Positions 36,480 to 45,833 of a stretch of DNA of 64,000 bases are shown one piece after another (within the stretch, counting starts at the first letter, position 1; the number at the start of each line of letters is the position of its first letter). The DNA lies in NCBI GenBank assembly GCA_030549175.1, contig JAUKUA010000007.1:2914001-2978000 (forward strand), given 5' to 3'. The notes below the pieces were generated by a model. The model did no database searches and was not told where the DNA came from. It was given only the letters and a program-made list of their open reading frames with translations. This DNA comes from Lasiosphaeris hirsuta. Its lineage: Eukaryota; Ascomycota; Sordariomycetes; Sordariales; Lasiosphaeriaceae. The position numbers and the translations under genes were made by a program.

Positions 36480-38462
36480 ATGGACGCCGCATCGATCGAG
36501 GAGATTAACAAGCTCCGGAGGGCCATGGGAATGAAGCCACTGCCCGTTCCCGGAGCTGCTGCACCCTCTCAAGCATCGACCGGGGAGGATCCAGGCGCGC
36601 CCAGCACCCTTGAGACCCGCGAGGCACTGGCCTACGACAACTTCAAAAAGGTCCAGGAGGCAGAAGAGGCGAAGAAGAAGCGTGAGGAAAAGGCCACGGC
36701 CATCAAGAAAGCCCGCGACAAGGCTCAGCGCTTCGCCACGCTCGAAGGCAAAGGCATTGCCGATCTCGACGATAACGACGAGCTCGACGCCAGGGCATGG
36801 CTGAAAAACCAGAAGAAGCGCCAGAAGAAGATCGATGCGCAAAAGAAGCTCGAGGAGAAGGCTACCGCTCAAGCCACCGCTGAGCACACGTCCGCCGACT
36901 TGGCTGATGTCAAGGTCGCGCATGACATGGCTAGCTTCCTTGACGCTGATGACCAGATTCTCACATTAAAAGACACTGGAGTGCTGGAAAATGAGGAAGA
37001 GGGCGACGAACTCGAGAACTTGGATATGCGGGAGCAGGAGAGGCTTCAGGAAAAGATGGATCTGAAGAAGAAGCCGCTGTACGACCCCAACGACGTTGAC
37101 GAGACGGGCGAGCACGGGATACTGGGACAATACGACGAGGAAATTCACGGCAAGAAGAAGAAGGTCTTTACGCTCGGCGCTGTCGGGACCGCCAACGACT
37201 TGGCTGACATCCTCGATGCTCCTGTCCAAAAAAGGAGACATCAAGCTGTCGACCTTGATGTTCTTGGTATGTTTGCATGTCCTTGCCCTGCATCGATCAC
37301 CATACTAACCTGGCCAAATAAAGAGGATGCACCACCGCCCGTGTCAGACTACATGGACTCATCAGAAATCAAAGTGAAGAAGCCAAGGAAGAAAAAGTCT
37401 AAGTCAACAAGACAACGTCGAGCAGATGATGAAGATGCATTGTATCCCGGAGGTGAACCTAATGGCGGCAATGATAACGAACAAATGGACGTGGACTCAG
37501 GACCGGTAACGTTTGCGAAGAAAAGGAAAATCTTTGACGAGGAATTCGTCGACGATGACGATCTCCAAACATCCTTGGCCCTCCAAAGAAAGGCTGCGCT
37601 GAAAAAGAGGAAAAGGACTCGGCCAGAAGATATTGCTAGGCAGCTTCGAGAAGAAGCGAGTCAGCTTCCCGATGATGCTGAAGCTGACAAAGGCCTTGTT
37701 ATTGATGAAATCAGCGAGTTTGTCGATGCCTTGCACGCGGAACGGGAAGAGGAGCGCAAAGCACCCAAACCAAAGCCTGAAGGTGCTGTCACGGCGATGG
37801 AGCAAGACGCATCGGACGAAGACGCGGAGATGGAGGACGCACACGTCCAGCACGATGCATCAACGCTTGCTGATGTGCCGATAACTGGCGTGGAAGAGGA
37901 AAGGACGGTAGCGCAGGGAATGGGTGCCACCCTTGCCCTCCTCAGAGACCGACACCTTATTGAAGACCAAAACGGTGCTGAGCAAAACGCAAAGTTCCGG
38001 GAAAGGCAGGCTTTCCTGACCGAACTCAACCGTCGTATGTCCCAATTCGATGAAGACACACGTCTACAGCGCGAGAGGGATCGCGCCAGCGGCCGACACG
38101 AGAAGATGTCCATTCGCGAGCGTGAGGAATATGCAAGGCAGCAGAACACCATGCGGGAACAACACCAATCACGCATCATGGACCAGCTGTTCCGGGAAGG
38201 ATACAAACCTAACATCGAGCTCAAGTACATTGATGCCGACGGGCGCAGCCTCGACGCCAAGGAGGCCTTCAAGGAGCTATCTCACCAGTTCCACGGCAAG
38301 GGCAGCGGCAAAGGCAAGACCGACAAGCGCCTCAAGAAGCTGGCCGAGGAGAAGAGGAGAATGTCCCAGAGCATGCTTGACGCCAGCCAGAACCTTGGCA
38401 TGAGCTCGGCTGCTTCTCACCAGGGTAAGAAGCGCAAGGAGGCCGGTGTACGGCTTGCCTGA
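36480..38462 (+). CDS. SNU66: U4/U6.U5 tri-snRNP protein SNU66 (SART1 family)
   Basis: Spliceosome component of the tri-snRNP. The 641-residue product opens with 'SIEEINKLRRAMGMKPLPVP', the signature of the SART1/SNU66 N-terminus. It continues as a long charged, helical protein: 'LDARAWLKNQKKRQ', 'DLADVKVAHDMASF', 'LTLKDTGVLENEEEGDELENLDM', and at the end 'LKYIDADGRSLDAKEAFKELSHQFHGKGSGK', the conserved SART1 C-terminal motif. Exons are 36480-37266 and 37324-38462. The intron (37267-37323; GTATGT, CTAAC, AAAG) is 57 nt and free of stop codons, so the unspliced frame also stays open. Confidence 0.95.
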   Translation: MDAASIEEINKLRRAMGMKPLPVPGAAAPSQASTGEDPGAPSTLETREALAYDNFKKVQEAEEAKKKREEKATAIKKARDKAQRFATLEGKGIADLDDNDELDARAWLKNQKKRQKKIDAQKKLEEKATAQATAEHTSADLADVKVAHDMASFLDADDQILTLKDTGVLENEEEGDELENLDMREQERLQEKMDLKKKPLYDPNDVDETGEHGILGQYDEEIHGKKKKVFTLGAVGTANDLADILDAPVQKRRHQAVDLDVLGMFACPCPASITILTWPNKEDAPPPVSDYMDSSEIKVKKPRKKKSKSTRQRRADDEDALYPGGEPNGGNDNEQMDVDSGPVTFAKKRKIFDEEFVDDDDLQTSLALQRKAALKKRKRTRPEDIARQLREEASQLPDDAEADKGLVIDEISEFVDALHAEREEERKAPKPKPEGAVTAMEQDASDEDAEMEDAHVQHDASTLADVPITGVEEERTVAQGMGATLALLRDRHLIEDQNGAEQNAKFRERQAFLTELNRRMSQFDEDTRLQRERDRASGRHEKMSIREREEYARQQNTMREQHQSRIMDQLFREGYKPNIELKYIDADGRSLDAKEAFKELSHQFHGKGSGKGKTDKRLKKLAEEKRRMSQSMLDASQNLGMSSAASHQGKKRKEAGVRLA

Positions 38463-39357
38463 GAGAGCGCCCTGTTTTTGTGTGTCGATACTACGTACTA
38501 CCGGTTTTAGCAGAACTTGAAGCAGTCTTGGTGAGGAGTTTAGAGCTGGGGTATGGAATCATCAAAGGTGCACACCATCCTCTTTCTCTATCAAATACAT
38601 GATCAATACCTTGTGCTGACACGGCTTGGGTCTCCAGCGATGTATAGCTACTACTGCACTGTTATGCGTAGATATGTGAGGTTTGAGGTTTTGCTGCAAA
38701 CTAACTTCGTGACGTGATGCTTGCCTTGTGTTGTCCATTCTCCCTCTTACGGTGCGGCCCAGTTGACTTATTTGTTTTGGTCCCTTGAGCATATACTTAA
38801 AATGCACAATCCATCCAGGAACCTAGACGGCATATTTTCACTTATTTCGTACGTAGCTACGCGTTCCGAATTGGTCGTAGACTATGTTAGATACAAATCG
38901 AGTCAACCATCTAAGATGAAGATTCACTGGGCACAATCTGGATAGATAATCTGGATAGGTTTTATTCATGGTATTGTCAAACAACATTTCCTCCAAGAGC
39001 AAATCTCTGGTTCAAATGGCTCGGCATTGATGAGCATGATTTGGGCTGTCACTGCGCGTCCCAATGCTTCCCCGGCAAAAACAGAGAGGTTGCTAGTGCC
39101 ATGGCGGCGAGCTGCCCACGCAACATCACGGGAAAATACTGGGTGTAAAAATCGTATTGACCGTGAAAGATGACCCTGAATGCAGAAAGCTTTCCGAATG
39201 AGCTCTAACCACCAAACTCCTCACGCAAACCACTCGGGCCGTAGCGAGTAGGTGCATTTGCTGGTTGACCCTTCCACTCTTGACTTAGAGTACACATCGT
39301 GCCATGCTGTTCATGCCGGCCATTTCGCAGGCAACCAAAGAATTCTGCAATCCCTTT
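38463..39357. other. convergent intergenic region between SNU66 and RPS10
   Basis: About 0.9 kb between two gene ends, expected to contain both 3' leaders and polyadenylation signals. No frame longer than about 80 codons and no other feature is seen. Confidence 0.5.
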
Positions 39358-40249
39358 TTAAGAGGGGGGAGCCTCACCACGGCCACCACGACCACGACCG
39401 AATCCACCACGGCTGTTGAGTTTGATGTTAGCAAACCTAAGTCAAGTTGCTGACCGCCCTTCCGCGGGGATAATTCCAACTTACAACTGGGGAGCGAACT
39501 CGCCCGGCGCACCACCCTCCTTGCCCTCACCACCGGCCTCACGGCGGCGATAGCCACCCTCCCGGTCGCCGCCACGGTCACCACGGTCACCACCACGGCC
39601 ACGGCCGCCGAAGCCGCCGCCTCTCCGCTCGCCGCGGCCCTCCTCACCCATCATGCCGCGAGGGGGGGCGTGCGACCGCTGCTGCTTGATGTGTGTCGCA
39701 GGAACAATCTCGGCGGGGAGGTGGAGCCACTCCCGGAGGTAGTCGAGACCCTCGGGGGTGAGGGTGTAGTAGTAGTATTGCCACGAGAACTGAGTCTTGA
39801 CGTAGCCCCGCGAGGTCAAGGACTGGAGGGCCTTGATGACGAACAGGTTGCGAATACCGGTCTCATGAGTTGACTCATAGCTAGAGGGAGAGAAACTGTT
39901 AGCATCCTGTGCTGGTGGACAACGGGAGACGAGCGTATGTGTTGGGCGTCGGTGTTCTCGTGGTCATGATCTGGCACGCATTCGGCCTGCACCAGACAGG
40001 GAGATGTTGAAGGGGAAAATCGTATTGTGTGCATTGTTCTCGGAATTCGGTGGACCTACTCCTTCGCAGCGACCATGACACCCTCCCGGAAGAGATACTG
40101 GACAATCATCAGCGACTTGCCCCAAAATTCGAGCTCCAAATATTTTTATTTTGGGCAGTTTCCTCTGTATCTTTAGGAGCCCTCCCAAAATGACAATATC
40201 TCCGACATACCTCGTGAATCGCCTTGCGATCAGCCTTGGGAATAAGCAT
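39358..40249 (-). CDS. RPS10: 40S ribosomal protein S10 (eS10)
   Basis: Structural protein of the small ribosomal subunit. The spliced 175-residue product reads [13 protein letters not shown] / [12 protein letters not shown] / [18 protein letters not shown], then '[22 protein letters not shown]' and '[18 protein letters not shown]', the eS10 core, and a Gly/Arg-rich tail. Four exons fit: 40211-40249, 40060-40097, 39485-39880 and 39358-39412. The last intron has GTAAGT, GCTAACAT and AACAG, and its exon adds a '[13 protein letters not shown]' tail ending in PPS. Reading straight through the last donor meets TAA at once and would lose this tail. Intron 2 is 179 bp, long for this window. Confidence 0.93.
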
Positions 40250-41254
40250 CTTGGCGGTTTGTCCGTGTCGACACAATTGACGATGTTGGTCTGGAAAAGT
40301 GTCGGCGTTTGAGGGCGAGAGCTCAAATTCGAGATCTTGGTGGTTTGTGGGCTTGGGGTGCCGAAATTCGATTACCCCGTAGTAGGGTTGAAAATAATTA
40401 GTGGGGCAGCACAGCCACATGTGATCACTAGGTTCTTGGCGGCACATGCAGCCTCAAGATGTGGCTAGTGAGCTAGCGAGCCATGTCGCATTTGCGTGTG
40501 GTGTCTGGATTGTCGTTGTTTGCCAGCCTGGGCCCGCCATTTTCTACAACATTATTAGCCCGAATCACCAAACGAGCTTCACAACGACATGCGGTGGATA
40601 TCAAGCCGCCAGGGTAAAAAATCCTCTTTTTCAGTCTGAAGACCCCCAGTATTCCATTATTGTACATTACTATTAGGTTTCGGACTTCTTTTTCTTTGAG
40701 GCCCAGGCCCCAGGCAGGACGACTTTGTATTTAGGACTTGTGGGAACTGCGCGGATGAGCATGGTCAAGGGTTAGGGTTAGTGTAAACCATTGAAAGCCT
40801 CCAAGAAGTCAACGTATATGGCGATATGATTTTTTGATCAACTCAAAAGGTCTCAAACAAGAGAGAAAATGGGGCCAACATTGATATAGTTAGCACCACC
40901 GAAATGGCGCTCTTGAGTACCTATCGCTGTAAATTTGGCGGTCCTGCGCCTCAGCATCATGGTTTGGTGGCGTCGCGCACGGGCGTTGCACGCAGGTCTC
41001 TCTCTCCCTCAATTAAGCTTGCCATCAAAACGTCAAATCACAACGACTTTCCGACGACAAAACTCTGCGCTATAAGAATCTGGGGGAGTCACAGCCAATT
41101 CTTTTCTCTTTCAGCCTTACAGTAAAACCTTAAGAATCTGAAAAGGCAGCCTTTGCGCACATTCAACTTCTGGATCGCCACCCAGGCAGCCAACAACAGA
41201 GCGTCAGAACAACATCGAGTACATCCACTACAAGTGCACAATACATCTCGCACA
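40250..41254. promoter_or_regulatory. divergent promoter region of RPS10 and SDE2
   Basis: About 1 kb between divergent starts, containing both promoters. AT-rich stretches lie near 40825-40860. A short run like two copies of the plant/fungal telomere-box sequence (AGGGTTAGGGTTAG) occurs at about 40768-40781; such boxes occur in ribosomal protein promoters of several eukaryotes, but its role here is unproven. Confidence 0.5.
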
Positions 41255-42130
41255 ATGGCACCTAGCAGGATCAACGTTCTCGTCACTAGCTTCGCTGGCA
41301 CGGGGCTGCCACCGACCCTTGCCCTCGCCCTCCCGCCAACAACCACCATATCAGAACTGCGCTCAGAGCTCGATGGTCGTCTCCCACCAGGTTTCAACAC
41401 GCGCCTTATCCTTACCACACTCTCAAGTCGCCATCTCCCAGCAGAGCCCACAGCAGCCATCTCAACGCTCCTCTCTAGCACCCATGACTTTCTCTCCCTC
41501 CGAGTGGCGGTGCCGCTGTGCGGTGGCAAAGGCGGCTTCGGCTCCCAGCTGCGAGCAGCGGGTGGGCGCATGTCGTCAAAGCGCAAAAAGAACCAGGGTG
41601 AGGACAACGGGTCGAGTCGCAACCTTGACGGACGGCGGCTTCGCACCGTGACCGAGGCAAAGGCTCTGGCTGAGTACCTGGCGATCAAGCCGGATATGGA
41701 CCGGAAAGAGAAGGAAAAGCGGCGCGAGCGGTGGCAGCAGATCGTCGACATTTCAGAAAAGAAGCAGGACGAGATTCGCCGCGGCGGCGTCGGCGGCGGG
41801 CTCGATGGCAAGTGGGTCGAAGACAAGGAAGAGACGGGCGAGCGCACGCGCGAGGCGGTGCTTGCGGCAATGAGGGCGGGAAATTTCAAGGACAACATTC
41901 TCAGCATTTCGCCTGGCTCGGACTCTACCCAGGGCAATGATGAGCGGATGAAGGATGGCGAGAGTGCAGGCAATGCTACTGGCGGTTCGGGGGCTACTAC
42001 ACCGCCTTCAGAACCAGAAGCACCAGTAGCGAGCAAGGGCAAGGCTAGGACCTTCTTTGGGTTTGATGAGGATAACGAATTTATGAGCTCGGACGATGAT
42101 GGGAGCAGCAGCGAGGGCGGCAAAGCGTAG
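41255..42130 (+). CDS. SDE2: SDE2-like splicing and genome-stability protein, ubiquitin-fold precursor
   Basis: The 291-residue protein starts with a ubiquitin-like fold of about 90 residues that ends in a 'GGKGGFGSQLR' motif (Gly90-Gly91 before Lys92). In fission yeast and human, SDE2 is cleaved after this Gly-Gly, and the released fragment beginning with Lys joins the spliceosome. The next block fits the family: 'AAGGRMSSKRKKNQGEDNGSSR', then 'LDGRRLRTVTEAKALAEYL' and 'EKEKRRERWQQI'. The acidic C-terminus is short; no SAP domain is visible. One exon. Met1 at 41255 is chosen because the ubiquitin fold starts directly after it. Confidence 0.9.
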   Translation: MAPSRINVLVTSFAGTGLPPTLALALPPTTTISELRSELDGRLPPGFNTRLILTTLSSRHLPAEPTAAISTLLSSTHDFLSLRVAVPLCGGKGGFGSQLRAAGGRMSSKRKKNQGEDNGSSRNLDGRRLRTVTEAKALAEYLAIKPDMDRKEKEKRRERWQQIVDISEKKQDEIRRGGVGGGLDGKWVEDKEETGERTREAVLAAMRAGNFKDNILSISPGSDSTQGNDERMKDGESAGNATGGSGATTPPSEPEAPVASKGKARTFFGFDEDNEFMSSDDDGSSSEGGKA

Positions 42131-42471
42131 GCTCTAAGATATTTTTTCTGCAACAGGTTGTGTATTTTGAGCGAATCTTAACTTCGCGGGGGATATAGGA
42201 CTCTGATGTTTTATGTGATGTATCGGCGTTCAAGGGGCGGTTGTTCTTATAGCACAGATCAAGATACCATCAGCATCAGCCTGAATACATGCTTCGCGAC
42301 TTGTCTCTCTCCATCATTAAATCACTACAAGGCGGTTTACGACGATGCGTAAGAAACCCAGGTTCTCTATGTGCATTGCCCCCTTACTACCGATGATTCT
42401 AGTGTAACAAGTTGTGTGAGTGAATCTTGAAGTCAACTGCCATCCCTCCCGGCCATCATAATAATCCACTC
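42131..42471. other. convergent spacer between SDE2 and COX12
   Basis: 341 bp between two gene ends, with no gene or repeat visible. Confidence 0.5.
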
Positions 42472-43153
42472 CTACTCCAAGCGAGCAGGGAAGTTTCCGG
42501 CCTCTATCGAGGTGTTTAGCAATCAGTAGCTCCACTATTCAGTGGCTCAGGGTTCTTACCTCTCTGCTCATCCCATCGCGTGTACCAACCACTCGGGCAC
42601 AGGGACCGGTAGGCGAGCCAGAACTATTGACACCACACATTTAGTACGCCCTTCAAATGTCCGACAATGGGGGGCCCGCTAACCTGGCGGCAGGGGGCGA
42701 AGTCCTCGCCCTTGGCTAGGATGCACTTGTGATAATCGACGTAGTTCTGCCAGCAGTGCTTGGTCTGGTTCGTGTTCGGGAAGCGGGCGTCGACACCTAT
42801 AGGTTGGAGCGTCAGATAATGCGCATGCTAAGGTCCTGGTCTTTTCTCCTCCTTGTTTCTATCCCGGCCATCGCCATCCTCTACTGCCTCGAGTTGTGTC
42901 CGCGATACCATTCCATTAAAGCTACCCCCGCAAACAATCCTCTCGGGGTTTCGGAATGGGTCCATCGGAGTCAATTTGAATGTTGTTACATACCGGCTAT
43001 CAGGAAAAGTTAGCGACAACTCAATTGTGATGCAAAATATGAGATCAGGCCATGTCATTTTTCTCGAGCCGAGGGAATTTTGAATTCAGGAGTCGGGGTT
43101 TTCGTACCTGTGACGAACTTGAAGGGCTTGGTAACGCGCTCGTCGTCGGACAT
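42472..43153 (-). CDS. COX12: cytochrome c oxidase subunit VIb (COX12/COX6B)
   Basis: Intermembrane-space subunit of respiratory complex IV. The spliced 84-residue product is [16 protein letters not shown], then '[20 protein letters not shown]', '[20 protein letters not shown]', '[20 protein letters not shown]' and a short end. The twin cysteine motifs CX9C (HCW..HKC) and CX10C (PCR..SLC), needed for Mia40-dependent import, are intact. Four exons fit: 43108-43153, 42684-42796, 42560-42623 and 42472-42503. All introns have GT..AG. The gene is head to head with a small mitochondrial protein gene, 391 bp away. Confidence 0.94.
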
Positions 43154-43544
43154 GTTGGGCAATTCGGAGTCTCGCGGGTGACTTGGGGTGGTCGGGGCAG
43201 CTCAATGGGTCGTAGAAGGTCCGGAAGGGGGAGTGGTGAAGCTGTGAGATGGAGGTGCTGCGTAGATGCAGTTGCCAGAGCATGACACGGGCCTGAGCTC
43301 CCGTCCTCTGCATTGATTGGCGTGTGGCGGCCTGAGGCATGCCATTGGGTTTTGCGGGCGGGCTTGTGGGCTGATGGATCTGACTGGCCGGAGTGGCCCG
43401 TGGGTACTGGCCTCTACCTCTCACAGAGGACAGCCGAGCTCCATTTAATTGTGCTGGAATTGCGACCTCAAGAGCTCTCTCTTGCTTTGCTAGGACGTCC
43501 TTTCGAAACCTCAGCCAAACCTCTCCACTCTACACTCGTCCACG
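43154..43544. promoter_or_regulatory. bidirectional promoter of COX12 and the B12D-like gene
   Basis: 391 bp between the divergent starts of two small mitochondrial protein genes. A CTCGCGGGTGAC-type GC-rich element lies near 43172 and CT-rich leader sequence precedes 43545. Shared control is inferred. Confidence 0.5.
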
Positions 43545-44070
43545 ATGTATGCCACGCGATCTCTCCGGATGTTCCGCCCCACGGCTCGCCTGATGGCGCC
43601 AGTGCCGGTACGTTTGTGCTGCGTTGCTGGCTTTCCAGCAGAGCTTCTATCAATTGCGTCAGAGACTAACAATCGCTTGTGTGATCATAGAAAGAGGAAC
43701 AAGCTGGTACGTGGAGCCACTGAAATTCGACACTCTCGATACGCTCCTTGGGCGACCGAAGGGCATCGAGTCCCCGCCCAATTGATCGCTGACGACGGTT
43801 ATACTCAAACAGCTCATACTGTCTCTCAACGTCTGAGACGCCTGCGCAAGATTCCCGCCGAGTTGTGGCCACTTGGTAAGCTCCATTGAATACGACCTCA
43901 GTTAACTCCTTTTGCCATTTACTCACAGGCTGTCTACAACAACAGGTATCGTCGTTGCCTTTGCCGTGGGCGCCGCTGGGTACTCCAGCCTTCGTCACTT
44001 TTTGACTGATAAGACTATCCGTCTCAAGCGTCAAAATCGTGCGGCGGACAACCACACCGAGCACCACTAG
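43545..44070 (+). CDS. small B12D/MLRQ-like mitochondrial membrane protein
   Basis: An 88-residue protein assembled from four exons: 43545-43607, 43691-43706, 43813-43875 and 43946-44070. The start MYATRSLRMFRPTARLM is Arg-rich and lacks acidic residues, as in a mitochondrial targeting sequence. The core 'LRKIPAELWPLGIVVAFAVG' runs into one membrane segment and ends with 'TDKTIRLKRQNRAA'. This order (Pro-Glu-Leu-x-Pro-Leu, membrane helix, short basic tail) fits the B12D/NDUFA4 (MLRQ) family linked to complexes I and IV. Exon 2 is only 16 nt (KEEQA plus one base). The family call is moderately sure; the exons are supported by frame and splice sites. Confidence 0.7.
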
Positions 44071-44463
44071 GGAAATGGAGGAAAGCGGTGATGTGTCGAG
44101 ACAGTTGGCTCTGTTGGGGGCGATAAGACGTAACGGATAGACCAGCGGAAAACGCCCCTTGTACATGGAAAGTTCATTCATATCAACCTGGAAGTTGGCT
44201 GCATTGCATCGAGGCCTGCGTCGTCCTCGGTGTTTGTTTGAGCCTATTTTGTGACCAAATAAAACCCCTTTCATATGTATAACTAACAGAACCGCCCATT
44301 GAACGCCGTAACTATGCGAGCTCTCCTGTGGGTATCGATTCCATAGATTTTCCTCATGTCGCCTCTCAGAAATCCCACCTATTTACTAGCCTAACCTCGC
44401 CGCGGCCGCAAGAGTGCGGGAGGCGGAGTAGTACGCCTGAGGCTGTAAATCTCACACGGTCGT
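44071..44463. other. convergent spacer
   Basis: 393 bp between the ends of the B12D-like gene and the RRM gene, with no further feature seen. Confidence 0.5.
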
Positions 44464-44973
44464 TCACTCTGGTTTGGGTCCTGCGAGATCGAGACCTTCG
44501 AGACCCTGCATCGGATCCTCTGGTCGTGTATTTTCCGATTGATCGGCCGCCTGATGGTCCTCTTCGCCCACAGCATTTTCGGCAAGCCATCCTTCCTGTA
44601 TCAGCGGTCAACATGCCGTAATACTTATAGGTTGGTCCGCTGAGCCTCTTACCTGTTCCCAAAGGGCCGTTTTCGCCCCGAGCCCTGAAGTCGAGCTCTT
44701 CGGCACCTTGGCTGCAGAAACCTTGATCACACGGCCAAAGAGCTCCGACTGGTCCATGTTGTCGATCGCTTCTTTGGCATCCTCGGCGTCCTCAAATTCG
44801 ACGTAGGCAAAGCCCCGGTGGGGCTCGGTGGCGTTAGGGTTTTCATTCTTTGGGAGGGCCACGTCCGCGATCTCACCGAACGGGATAAAAGCATCGTGGA
44901 GGTTCCCAGTTGTGACCACGGGGGCCAGGCCGCCTACGTATACGGTCGACTTCCAGCGCGCTGTGTCGGTCAT
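44464..44973 (-). CDS. RRM RNA-binding protein, CYP33/PPIE-type RRM without cyclophilin domain
   Basis: A 150-residue protein with one RNA recognition motif near the N-terminus: RNP2 'VYVGGL' at about residues 11-16 and RNP1 'RGFAYVEF' at about 53-60. The pattern '[20 protein letters not shown]', '[13 protein letters not shown]' and '[15 protein letters not shown]' is close to the RRM of cyclophilin E/CYP33. No cyclophilin domain follows. Instead there is a short acidic tail ([14 protein letters not shown]..). Exons are 44653-44973 and 44464-44595. The intron has GTAAGA..TACAG and a CTGAT branch. RNA binding is likely; the target is unknown. Confidence 0.85.
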
Positions 44974-45833
44974 GGTTCTTGAGTGTCGAGCGTCAGGCCT
45001 TGAGGGGCTAATGTCAGGAACTCGTTGAATACGGATCTTGCATGCAGATCTAGAGGCCTATGTAGATATTCTGCTGACCTAGCTTTCAGATAAAAGTCTC
45101 TCTGGCATTAGTGGTCAGCCTTTCTCTGTTGCTGTCTTGCAAAAGGTGTATGAGTATAAAATAGAAGGCAACAAATCACGTGCGGCCTGCAAAGTGCGGA
45201 TTGAATAGAGCTCTTTCAGCCCCGCCCACCCTCGTTTAGTGCATAACATAGAATCGCAGTACATGGAAGAAGCAAGCAAGCCTTTGTCCAAGCCTGGTTA
45301 CTCGAGCTCGCCCACAAACTGGCATATTCGTAAGGTAGCTGAACGTGTATATACTCGATTCAGTTAGCAAAGCAAATCACGTTGCATTTCAAAAGATATC
45401 TAGACCTATTGTAGTCTTTCTGGCACTTGAGCAATCTGACTATTGGGGAAAAGGAGAGGGGTTAGGGTTGGCGGTGTCTTTGTCAAACCATACGGGACGG
45501 CTGCCAAAAATTCCCGCCAGTGGTGGGTCGAGGCTTGGGCTGGGTAGCCCCTGCGCCGCATCCTTGAGAAGACTCGCTGGCCTGAGAATTCCTGTGCAAT
45601 CTGGCAACACGCAGGAGGCAGTTCCACTTGACTTGAATACGTCGCCAGCACCTGCACTGGCCCAAACGCTCTCCGCCGTAGGGCTTTAGGTGTTCTGGAG
45701 CTATCCCCAGCTCAATTGCTCGCTTTCAAGTGTGACCAAGACACATCAGCACTGTCGAATTGCGAAGCAAGCAAGAAGCCTCTTGACGCTCCCTCCCGTC
45801 CACTCCGCCTCTCGCACAATCCACGCCGTCGAC
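44974..45833. promoter_or_regulatory. divergent promoter region, RRM gene and SEC31
   Basis: 860 bp between divergent starts. No convincing gene is present; a 114-codon plus frame (45345-45689) looks like chance. A CT-rich stretch typical of fungal leaders precedes the SEC31 start. Confidence 0.45.

Noticed and set aside
42472..42623. Apparent frameshift at the last COX12 exon join
   Set aside because: On re-reading, exon 3 ends CAGAGAG and the join gives the expected ..[14 protein letters not shown] ending in frame.
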